Below are positions 1-5,202 of a DNA stretch of 5,202 nucleotides, piece after piece. Below the pieces are notes generated by a model, which ran no database searches, had not been told where the DNA came from, and worked only from the letters and a program-made list of their open reading frames with translations. The DNA is from JBMYQA01 sp049600855. GTDB taxonomy: Bacteria; Bacteroidota; Bacteroidia; Cytophagales; Flammeovirgaceae. The stretch lies in assembly GCA_049600855.1 (NCBI GenBank), contig JBMYQA010000374.1:1-5202 (forward strand), read 5' to 3'. Position 1 is the stretch's first letter. Every line of letters starts with the position of its first letter. A program made the translations under genes and the position numbers.

Positions 1-5
1 CTGCT

Positions 6-29
6 ATTCAAGGCTTCTGAGCCTTGAAT
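6..29. repeat. Perfect 10-bp inverted repeat (hairpin)
   Basis: Positions 6-15 (ATTCAAGGCT) are the exact reverse complement of 20-29 (AGCCTTGAAT), leaving a 4-nt loop, TCTG. Neither strand has a T-run after the stem, so it does not look like a canonical intrinsic terminator. It lies about 150 bp beyond the stop codon of the last stress-protein gene. It could be a REP-like palindrome or a structured RNA belonging to whatever lies left of the window. The structure is certain; the function is unknown. Confidence 0.6.
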
Positions 30-37
30 CCATCATC

Positions 38-81
38 GAAAGTTTCCTAACTTTCAAGTTTTAAGCCAGTTAGGAAACTTG
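38..81. repeat. Nested inverted repeats with mutually exclusive folds
   Basis: Three pairings compete for the same bases. First, 40-52 (AAGTTTCCTAACT) is the exact reverse complement of 68-80, giving a 13-bp stem around a 15-nt loop. Second, 38-44 (GAAAGTT) pairs with 49-55 (AACTTTC) around a 4-nt loop. Third, 55-61 (CAAGTTT) pairs with 75-81 (AAACTTG). Using the left arm in the small hairpin excludes the long stem. No T-tract follows on either strand, so ordinary termination is unlikely. It may be a dispersed palindromic repeat or an attenuator-like RNA. The rest of this gene-free stretch (82-177) shows only short palindromes. Confidence 0.55.
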
Positions 82-177
82 CCACAATTGAGTCAGAACG
101 TTGAAACGTCGACTAGTATAATTTATGTATTTGATTATCAGAACCTTGCAAAACCATCGGGTAGCATCAATCCTGCT

Positions 178-1023
178 TTATTCATGAAATGCCAGAAGCG
201 GTATCTTGGTGTGATAAGCCATATTTTTAGTATCACTTCCTGAGAATAAGCGCTCTAAAAATGATTCCTTTCGAGTAGTCATGGCAATTAAGCCAGCATT
301 ATAGGTATCTACCGCATCTTTTAAGCCGTCTTCCAAATCCTCTCCTAGCAACACGTGAAAATCAACCTTACCCTCTGCATCAGGATATTCCCTAAAGTAA
401 TTATCACGCATCAAGTCAAATGACACATCATCTATAAAATAGTTTTCATCATCAGAAACATGAATGCAGTGAATCTTAGCATCAAAATTTGTAGCAAATG
501 TTCTCAGCTTCTGAATGGAATTAAAATCATGAGGAGAAAAGTCTGATGCATAAATCAACTGTTTAAACCCTGTGAACTTTGCCTCTAAAGGAATCGCCAA
601 TACTGGGCAACTCGCTTGATCGATTACCGTGGCAGTCATGCTACCTAAAATAATTTTTTCCAAGCCCGTTGCGCCTTTTGTTCCCATAACAATCAAGTCT
701 ATTTCATAGGTTTCGGCTGATTTAATGATGATTTCTGACGTAAAGCCTTGTACTGCTAAAGGCGTCATTTTCATCTTAGCTTTTGCGTCAGGATTTTCGG
801 TCTGGTAGTTCTCTATGGTTTTTTCGAGTATACGAGTAACAGTTTTATGCTCATCCTCTGCCATTTTTTCAATCATATGTGCAGGGATGTGGTAATCTAA
901 CGGAGTACGATAGGTGTGCAAAATCACCAACTCTCCTCCTAGTGCTTCAGTAATCTTAGCAGCAAAGTCAAATGCATTGTTTGCATGATCCGAAAAATCA
1001 GTAGGAAATAATATTTTTTTCAT
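178..1023 (-). CDS. Tandem-domain universal stress protein (UspA family), N-terminal ATP site intact
   Basis: This 281-residue cytoplasmic protein is two Usp domains in tandem (about 1-147 and 153-281), twice the usual length of about 140 residues for a single domain. Each half opens with the family's strand-loop signature: KILFPTDFS with D9, and QLIYASDFS with D161. The N-terminal half carries an intact G-2x-G-9x-G-S nucleotide motif (G114, G117, G127-S128), so it should bind ATP. In the second half the equivalent positions are T249 and K252, with only G262-S263 kept, so that site is probably weak or lost. Usp proteins of this class help survival under starvation, oxidative or respiratory stress; the precise role here is unknown. 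The gene follows the other stress-protein gene after 38 bp and is probably cotranscribed with it. The ATG opens the first beta strand directly, which supports this start; no Shine-Dalgarno site is visible. No T-tailed terminator follows it inside the window. Confidence 0.93.
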   Translation of the reverse strand: MKKILFPTDFSDHANNAFDFAAKITEALGGELVILHTYRTPLDYHIPAHMIEKMAEDEHKTVTRILEKTIENYQTENPDAKAKMKMTPLAVQGFTSEIIIKSAETYEIDLIVMGTKGATGLEKIILGSMTATVIDQASCPVLAIPLEAKFTGFKQLIYASDFSPHDFNSIQKLRTFATNFDAKIHCIHVSDDENYFIDDVSFDLMRDNYFREYPDAEGKVDFHVLLGEDLEDGLKDAVDTYNAGLIAMTTRKESFLERLFSGSDTKNMAYHTKIPLLAFHE

Positions 1024-1042
1024 TACTCGATAGGGTTTGGTT

Positions 1043-1058
1043 GCATATTCGAATATGC
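1043..1058. repeat. Perfect 16-bp palindrome between the two stress-protein genes
   Basis: GCATATTCGAATATGC reads identically on both strands. It occupies nearly half of the 38-bp spacer, starting 3 nt after the stop codon of the upstream gene and ending 19 nt before the start codon of the downstream one. As DNA it could be an operator for a dimeric regulator. As RNA it would form a 6-bp stem with a UCGA loop that might tune stability or translation of the second gene. No T-run follows, so it is not a terminator. The palindrome is seen directly; the role is inferred. Confidence 0.6.
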
Positions 1059-1061
1059 CGA

Positions 1062-1958
1062 TTATTTCTGGTTTCTTAAAATCAACAAAGGAATCTCTTT
1101 TTCGTAGCTCACCAGTTTTTCGGTTACACTACCCATCAAAATCCGATCGATTACGCCATGTCCTTTTGCTCCCATTACAATCAAATCAAACTGATTTTTA
1201 TGCGCATAATCATTGATGTATTTTGCTACATTATTATGCTCATTCTCCACGTAATCTGCTTCTATTTTAACACTTCCATGATCAAACTTGTCTAAATAGG
1301 CTTCAAAGGCTTCCTTTTTAAAAGCAGCCATATTTCTAACAAACTTTTCGTAACTCATATTAATCATGGGATAACCCGACATGGGCACATCAAAAACGTT
1401 GAATGCAGTAATGTCAGCATTATCTAGGTATTTAGCAAGCTGTATTGCCCCTCGCATGGCTTCTTCAGAGTTTGTAGAGAAATCTACTGGAACTAAAATT
1501 TTCTTAATATTTTCTTTGCTCGTCTCTGGAATAAATAATACCGCACAATCTGTGTTTCTAGCAACGCGTTTGGCTACTACGCCACTACCTTCAGAGAATC
1601 TTTTATTTCCCAAAACCATTAAGTCGGCCTTTTTCACTTTTGCCCAATGTAGCAATTCATCTAACGGCTTTCCTTCGAGAATCTTTACTTCAAAATCTAC
1701 ATTAATGTGCTGAAAGTAAAACTCCTTAATGCGTTGATCAATTACTTTTTTCAACAATTCATCCTTTGGTATGCTATTTCCTGATTCATCTTTATATGAA
1801 ATAGTCATATCAGAAGGAATCTCTAAATCTCGATCTACATAGGTGAAATATACTTTTTTAGGGAAAATGATGTCTGTAAAATGAGAGAAATAAGTTAATA
1901 ATTTCTCATCAAATATGGTATTATCTAGCGCTACGATAATGCGTTCAAACTTCTTCAT
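1062..1958 (-). CDS. Tandem-domain universal stress protein (UspA family), C-terminal ATP site intact
   Basis: This 298-residue cytoplasmic protein also has two Usp domains (about 1-145 and 151-298). The second begins KKILVPVDFS (D159) and keeps the full nucleotide motif G263-xx-G266-9x-G276-S277. The first begins RIIVALDNT (D12) but its motif is degraded: G117 is present, R120 replaces the second glycine, and K130-R131 stand where G-S is expected. This is the mirror image of the protein encoded 38 bp downstream, whose first domain is the intact one. The two therefore look like diverged paralogues that may act together or form heteromers; that is inference. Likely role: ATP-dependent stress or starvation adaptation, with no known enzymatic activity. 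The ATG at 1958 starts the first beta strand; upstream bases are A-rich without a Shine-Dalgarno site. A 130-bp gap with a promoter-like box separates it from the kinase gene upstream. Confidence 0.92.
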   Translation of the reverse strand: MKKFERIIVALDNTIFDEKLLTYFSHFTDIIFPKKVYFTYVDRDLEIPSDMTISYKDESGNSIPKDELLKKVIDQRIKEFYFQHINVDFEVKILEGKPLDELLHWAKVKKADLMVLGNKRFSEGSGVVAKRVARNTDCAVLFIPETSKENIKKILVPVDFSTNSEEAMRGAIQLAKYLDNADITAFNVFDVPMSGYPMINMSYEKFVRNMAAFKKEAFEAYLDKFDHGSVKIEADYVENEHNNVAKYINDYAHKNQFDLIVMGAKGHGVIDRILMGSVTEKLVSYEKEIPLLILRNQK

Positions 1959-1970
1959 GTGTTTCGATTT

Positions 1971-1996
1971 TGAGTAAGCTATTGATGACTTACTTA
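1971..1996 (-). other. Possible leader hairpin upstream of the stress-protein operon
   Basis: Positions 1971-1978 (TGAGTAAG) pair with 1989-1996 (CTTACTTA). The stem is 8 bp with one G-T pair and a 10-nt loop, and it ends 12 nt before the start codon at 1958. If transcription starts at the proposed promoter near 2027-2034, the hairpin lies in the 5' leader and could affect translation or stability. The stem is short and AT-rich, so chance is possible. Confidence 0.25.
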
Positions 1997-2026
1997 TTGG
2001 TCAATTCAACTTGTAATTTATATATT

Positions 2027-2059
2027 CAAAAGTATAGCGGTCTAAAATTTGAGCGCATG
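2027..2059 (-). promoter_or_regulatory. Candidate Bacteroidota promoter for the stress-protein operon
   Basis: CAAAAGTA at 2027-2034 reads TACTTTTG on the minus strand, an exact match to the Bacteroidota -7 consensus TAnnTTTG. The -33 region is poor: at a 21-bp spacing the bases (2056-2059) read CATG rather than TTTG. Transcription would start near 2020, leaving a leader of roughly 60 nt before the ATG at 1958. The position, in the gap between kinase and stress genes, supports independent expression of the pair. An 8-mer with six fixed bases can arise by chance in AT-rich DNA. Confidence 0.4.
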
Positions 2060-2088
2060 ACCTTTGAAATGCTTATAACTGATTTTTA

Positions 2089-4125
2089 TCAATCGGTAAT
2101 GGGTTTATTTGGAATAATGATTCGGAAATGTGAACCCTTGGAAGATGAGGACAGTAATAGCAATTCGCCATCTAAGCGATTTAAGGCAAGTTTAGCTATG
2201 TAAAGTCCTAATCCTGAGCCAATAGACTTTTCTGAACCCCTGAAAAACATGTTAAAGACTTTTCCTCTCACTTCAGGTAAAACTCCAATGCCATTGTCTT
2301 TTACATCAATCATAATTGTGTGTTGCTTCTTACTGAGTTCAATGTCAATTTGTGGAGGGATTAACTCATGGTAATAAGTCATTGAGTTATCCAACAGATT
2401 ATTCAATACCAATTTCAACATTTTACGATCAATGGTACACAACATCTTGTTAGGTGCATGAATGTTGATACTGGCATTGCAATAGTTTTCATTTAATAAT
2501 TTATTGTCAACCGTTTCTTGTAATACCTCTACTAAGTTAAACGCTTCATAACCAATGGTCATGTGTTTCACTTCATAGACTTTCATCAAGTTTTCCAACT
2601 GCTTCATGGTAGAAGCAACGGTGCGTTGAATGTGTTCTAAGTAACTTGTTGCCATAGGGTCTTTAATCTCCCTACTGGCTAGCAAACACAAGCCTGCTAA
2701 GGTACTTAAAGGGCCTTTAATGTCATGAGAAGAACGGTAAATAAAGGTATCTAGCTCTTCGTTGGTTTTAATCAACTTATTTACTACTGCTTGTAACTCT
2801 ACTGTACGTTCATTCACTTGTCCTTCCAAGTTAACATTTGCCGCTAACAAAGCTTCATTTTTATCGTGAATAATTTGTTGAGCCTTCCTCAATTCTTTAT
2901 TGGCAATTTCTACTTCTTCGCGCTTCAGCTTAATGATTTGATTTTTGCGTTGAATTTCGTGATACTGCCGTTTCAACTTCCGTTCAGCTTTTCTTTTCAA
3001 GATAAACCAAATCCAAAATCCAGCAATCAGTAGTGAAGCAATAATGGCTAATGAAAGGATTTGTAAACGCTGGAGTCGTCCTTCTAGCTTCAGTTCTTCC
3101 ATTTTTTGTTGCTGAGAGCGTGTTTGGTATTTCACCTGCATGTCTGCGATTTGTTGATTTTTGGCAATGGTAATCACCGAATCTTTTAAAGAAACGTACG
3201 CGCGAAAATGGTCTAACGCGAGCTCATATTTCCCCTTTTTTTGATATAAATTGGATACGTGTAGGTGCGTTTCCATCTCCTTTGAGCGATATTCAATGCG
3301 GTTTGCTAAGCGAATGGCATTTTGGTAATGCTGCAAGGCTACATTAAACTCCTGTCTTAATTCATATAATTTAGCGGCCTTTAAAAGGATAATGATCTCC
3401 CCTACTCTAATTTCCTTAGCTTGCATAATTTCTAACGCTTCACTAAAGCATTTTTGAGCCGTTTTTAAATCTTTTTGTTCGATCATCACATCACCTAAAG
3501 CCCCTAATGCCAAGCCCATGCCCAAACTATCGTTTATTGTGCGCATCATGGTGAGTGATTTTTCGAAAATCAAACGCGCACTATCTAACTTATTCGAATG
3601 GAACAATAATTGACCGTAGCGCCGATAGTTGATACTTAGATTTATTGAATCATTTTGCGCTAGAAAGTCTGTTAGGGTTTGTACCAACAGTTCTTGAGCA
3701 CTTTCAAACTCACCTATTTCGGTGTACACTTCAGCAATATGCCCTTTAATTTGAATCGCCTGTGTGCGTAATTGAAGCGAATCATACAGGTATTGTGCTT
3801 TTTGATAACTCGCTAAGGCTTTTTCATAATTCCCCATGTACAAATGTGCATTGCCCAAATCTTGGTGAAGGTTTGCCTCTCCTTCCTGATACTGTAGACT
3901 ATCTGCAAGCTCAATTCCAAGTTGAGCATACACCAATGAACGGTTCGGCTTTTCCCAAAGTAATCGAAAACAAAGTTTATGTAACACATCGACACGTTCA
4001 GTACCCAAAATATGTTTAAAAGGTAGGACTACCTCTGTTTGTTGAGCCATGGAGGAATAGCTCAATAAAATAAGGACTAGCGCACCAAAAATCCCCAACT
4101 TTAATAGCCACTTTAAGCGATCCAT
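2089..4125 (-). CDS. TPR-domain membrane sensor histidine kinase
   Basis: This 678-residue sensor kinase should autophosphorylate on histidine and pass the phosphate to a response regulator. A signal peptide (h-region about 10-25, likely cleavage after A27 in SMA/QQ) is followed by about six or seven TPR repeats (about 44-318, ~40-residue period), predicted periplasmic. One membrane helix spans about 353-376, then a cytoplasmic coiled coil (about 378-455). The HisKA box has H467 in SSHDIKGPL. The HATPase domain shows the N box (N576, N580 in NNLLDN), G1 box (D610-N-G-I-G614), F box (VFNMFFRG, 623-630) and G2 box (G636-S-G-L-G640). All catalytic boxes are intact. There is no PAS, HAMP or receiver domain, and no response regulator gene lies in the window, so it is an orphan here. 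TPRs in this class are thought to sense protein or peptide cues; the signal is unknown. ATG at 4125 is the only suitable start, since an in-frame TAA lies 15 nt upstream. Confidence 0.93.
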   Translation of the reverse strand: MDRLKWLLKLGIFGALVLILLSYSSMAQQTEVVLPFKHILGTERVDVLHKLCFRLLWEKPNRSLVYAQLGIELADSLQYQEGEANLHQDLGNAHLYMGNYEKALASYQKAQYLYDSLQLRTQAIQIKGHIAEVYTEIGEFESAQELLVQTLTDFLAQNDSINLSINYRRYGQLLFHSNKLDSARLIFEKSLTMMRTINDSLGMGLALGALGDVMIEQKDLKTAQKCFSEALEIMQAKEIRVGEIIILLKAAKLYELRQEFNVALQHYQNAIRLANRIEYRSKEMETHLHVSNLYQKKGKYELALDHFRAYVSLKDSVITIAKNQQIADMQVKYQTRSQQQKMEELKLEGRLQRLQILSLAIIASLLIAGFWIWFILKRKAERKLKRQYHEIQRKNQIIKLKREEVEIANKELRKAQQIIHDKNEALLAANVNLEGQVNERTVELQAVVNKLIKTNEELDTFIYRSSHDIKGPLSTLAGLCLLASREIKDPMATSYLEHIQRTVASTMKQLENLMKVYEVKHMTIGYEAFNLVEVLQETVDNKLLNENYCNASINIHAPNKMLCTIDRKMLKLVLNNLLDNSMTYYHELIPPQIDIELSKKQHTIMIDVKDNGIGVLPEVRGKVFNMFFRGSEKSIGSGLGLYIAKLALNRLDGELLLLSSSSKGSHFRIIIPNKPITD

Positions 4126-4131
4126 CTCCTT
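4126..4131 (-). promoter_or_regulatory. AAGGAG directly abutting the kinase start codon
   Basis: The minus strand reads AAGGAG immediately followed by ATG. It is the only Shine-Dalgarno-like sequence at any gene start in this window, but the spacing is zero instead of the usual 5-9 nt, so normal use is doubtful. No alternative in-frame start lies downstream at a good distance: the next Met is residue 26, inside the signal peptide. The start is therefore kept. Bacteroidota commonly initiate without a Shine-Dalgarno interaction. Confidence 0.3.
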
Positions 4132-4150
4132 TTTTCTGAAATTTTACATC

Positions 4151-4182
4151 CAAAATTACATGAAAGCCCAGAATTAAACAAT
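4151..4182 (-). promoter_or_regulatory. Bacteroidota-type promoter of the kinase gene
   Basis: CAAAATTA at 4151-4158 reads TAATTTTG on the minus strand, an exact TAnnTTTG -7 box. Exactly 20 bp further upstream, 4179-4182 reads ATTG, matching three of four bases of the -33 TTTG element. Both the sequence and the 19-21 bp spacing fit the housekeeping sigma factor of this phylum. Transcription would begin near 4145, giving a leader of about 20 nt. This is the best promoter match in the window. Confidence 0.6.
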
Positions 4183-4359
4183 GGATTGATATTGCGCGAA
4201 TGCCAACTATTCCTAGAAACAAGCAATTAAGTACCTATTGAATTAATGTAGTTTAGAATTTATTCTTAAGTAACTAGACATAATGATGTTTTTAAATCAA
4301 AAAAAGGAAAAACCATAATCAACTCCTTCTGTTCTATAGTTATAGTAGGGAAATTAAGC

Positions 4360-4367
4360 TAATTTCG
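4360..4367 (+). promoter_or_regulatory. Weak candidate -7 box for ferritin
   Basis: TAATTTCG differs from TAnnTTTG at one fixed base. No TTTG-like element lies 19-21 bp upstream. If used, the leader would be about 110 nt. It is listed because nothing better is present on the ferritin side, and it may instead mean that ferritin depends on an activator or another sigma factor. Confidence 0.2.
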
Positions 4368-4393
4368 TGTTGGAATGATACAACTCTAATGTT

Positions 4394-4422
4394 AAGGGTT
4401 GATTTTTATCGTACTCAACCTT
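4394..4422. repeat. Imperfect inverted repeat upstream of ferritin
   Basis: AAGGGTTGA (4394-4402) matches the reverse complement of TCAACCTT (4415-4422) apart from one bulged G, giving 8 paired bases around a 12-nt loop. It ends about 60 bp before the ferritin start codon, where an operator or a leader hairpin could lie. It does not resemble a Fur box. Chance occurrence is possible. Confidence 0.3.
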
Positions 4423-4484
4423 GAAATGGTGGGAAAGTCATAGACAACATGCCTACTTTCAAGCAATTTTAAATACAACAAAAA

Positions 4485-5039
4485 ATGAAATCTATTGTAA
4501 CTAAAACGACTTCGTTAACTTCAGAAATGGAAGCCAGACTCAATGAACAAGTTTCTATGGAAAGCGCTTCTTCTCAATATTATTTAGCTTGTGCTTCTTG
4601 GTTACATAAAGAAGGATATGAAGGTGCTGCTGCGTTTATGTATCAGCATGCTAACGAGGAACGCATGCACATGATGAAGTTAATTACTTACATTAACGAC
4701 TCTGGAGGTCATGCACTTGCTCCTGAAATTACTGGGATAAGAAATCATTTCAGTAGCTTAAAGGAAATTTTAGATTATGCGTTAGAGCATGAAATCGAGG
4801 TTTCTCATTCAATCAATAATATTGTCGATTTTTGTTTTGAAATCAAGGACTTTGCCACCTTGCAATTCATGCAATGGTATGTGCAAGAACAACGAGAGGA
4901 AGAACAAATTTGTAGACGTGCCATAGAAATCTATGAAATCATAGGAGATGATGCGCAAGGTTTATGGATGATTGATAAAGAAATAGGTAAGCTTGCTCAA
5001 GTGGCCGAACAAGCCGATGCCAACGCAGAAGGCGCATAA
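4485..5039 (+). CDS. Prokaryotic (FtnA-type) ferritin, iron storage
   Basis: This 184-residue protein is a non-haem ferritin. It should oxidise Fe(II) with O2 or H2O2 and store Fe(III) mineral inside a 24-subunit cytoplasmic cage. Aligned with E. coli FtnA from memory, every ferroxidase ligand is present: E26, E59 and H62 (in EERMH), E103, and E135-Q136-x-E138-E139 (in EQREEE). The FMQWYVQEQ stretch is strongly ferritin-like. There is no haem-ligand methionine at the bacterioferritin position that I can identify. Four long helices and a short C-terminal helix (about 158-173) fit the fold. It carries about 9 extra N-terminal residues rich in Thr/Ser and an Ala-rich tail (about 174-184). The start at 4485 is in A-rich sequence with no Shine-Dalgarno site; M15 would remove part of helix A and is less likely. 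It is monocistronic: divergent from the kinase and closed by a terminator 4 nt after the stop. It limits free iron and so oxidative damage. Confidence 0.95.
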   Translation: MKSIVTKTTSLTSEMEARLNEQVSMESASSQYYLACASWLHKEGYEGAAAFMYQHANEERMHMMKLITYINDSGGHALAPEITGIRNHFSSLKEILDYALEHEIEVSHSINNIVDFCFEIKDFATLQFMQWYVQEQREEEQICRRAIEIYEIIGDDAQGLWMIDKEIGKLAQVAEQADANAEGA

Positions 5040-5043
5040 TTAG

Positions 5044-5082
5044 TGGAGGGTATTTCGCGATACCCTCCAATTCCTTTTTTTT
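5044..5082 (+). terminator. Rho-independent terminator of the ferritin gene
   Basis: TGGAGGGTAT (5044-5053) pairs perfectly with ATACCCTCCA (5060-5069) around the 6-nt loop TTCGCG. Eight uninterrupted T residues follow at 5075-5082. The stem starts 4 nt after the ferritin TAA. This is a textbook intrinsic terminator and the only one in the window, and it marks ferritin as the end of its transcript. The remaining 5083-5202 is AT-rich with no gene or convincing signal. Confidence 0.92.
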
Positions 5083-5202
5083 GAAAATATTGCAAACATT
5101 TCCAAACGATTCATAATAGCTTATTAAAGCTCATTTTTATTTAGTTAATTTGGATTAATTCATAGAGCGTAAAACCTATTTTTTAAATCCGAAATGACTT
5201 AT

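Larger units (their letters stand above)
4126..4484. other. Divergent intergenic region between kinase and ferritin genes
   Basis: These 359 AT-rich bases separate two divergent genes and must hold both promoters. The kinase side has a strong Bacteroidota-type promoter (4151-4182). The ferritin side has no exact -7 box; the closest is 4360-4367. Other visible structure is an imperfect dyad at 4394-4422 and a small one, CTATA-GT-TATAG, at 4334-4345. I see no small gene, RNA gene or T-tailed terminator here. Confidence 0.7.

Noticed and set aside
40..80. Possible integron attC site, because of CCTAAC and GTTAGG arms
   Set aside because: The arms do not fit the RYYYAAC and GTTRRRY core sites (GTTAGGA ends in A; TCCTAAC starts with T), and no cassette or integrase is visible.
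108..117. Overlapping SalI and SpeI sites (GTCGACTAGT), as in a cloning polylinker
   Set aside because: There are no further adjacent sites or vector sequence, and the flanks look like ordinary AT-rich host DNA; coincidence is likelier.
101..122. TTGAAA and TATAAT resembling a sigma-70 promoter on the plus strand
   Set aside because: The spacing is only 10 bp, Bacteroidota do not use this consensus, and no plus-strand gene follows.
1381..1713. Plus-strand open frame of 110 codons inside the upstream stress-protein gene
   Set aside because: It is entirely antisense to a clear Usp coding region and shows no independent domain or promoter.
1970..2203. Plus-strand open frame of 77 codons overlapping the end of the kinase gene
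   Set aside because: It needs a TTG start, lies mostly antisense to the kinase C-terminus and the usp leader, and its translation shows no recognisable domain.
4016..4222. Minus-strand open frame of 68 codons overlapping the kinase start
   Set aside because: It is out of frame with the kinase and runs through the kinase promoter and signal-peptide region; its translation shows no family features.
4280..4287. ATAATGAT, half of a Fur-box-like sequence upstream of ferritin
   Set aside because: The second half of the 19-bp palindrome is missing, and such an AT-rich 8-mer is common by chance.
5145..5152. TTAATTTG near the right edge as a promoter for a gene beyond the window
   Set aside because: It misses a fixed base of TAnnTTTG, has no -33 partner, and no gene is visible to support it.

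Overview
This AT-rich window looks like chromosomal DNA of a Bacteroidota bacterium, probably a Cytophagia- or Flavobacteriia-like lineage. Three things point there. Two exact TAnnTTTG promoter boxes, the Bacteroidota -7 element, sit upstream of genes. Start codons are A-rich or lack usable Shine-Dalgarno sites. The large gene has an architecture typical of the phylum: signal peptide, TPR repeats, one membrane helix and a histidine kinase. The lineage call is an inference, because there is no rRNA or other marker gene here.

Layout, left to right. Positions 1-177 hold no gene but contain two palindromic structures, one of which can fold in mutually exclusive ways. Positions 178-1958 hold two tandem-domain universal stress proteins on the minus strand, separated by 38 bp that contain a perfect 16-bp palindrome. 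Positions 2089-4125, also minus strand, encode a TPR-containing membrane sensor histidine kinase. A 359-bp divergent intergenic region (4126-4484) carries a good kinase promoter. Positions 4485-5039 on the plus strand encode a prokaryotic ferritin with an intact ferroxidase centre, followed by a strong intrinsic terminator. The last 120 bp show no supportable feature.

How the genes may work together (inference). The kinase lies upstream of the stress-protein pair on the same strand. The pair has its own candidate promoter in the 130-bp gap, so it may be expressed both by readthrough and independently. The ferritin is transcribed divergently from the kinase. The set reads as a stress and iron-homeostasis neighbourhood, but no response regulator is present and nothing in the sequence proves that the kinase controls its neighbours.

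All four genes belong to known families. I found no convincing undescribed system. The observations most worth following up are the reciprocal loss of the ATP-binding motif in the two stress proteins, the palindrome between them, and the switch-like repeats at the left edge.
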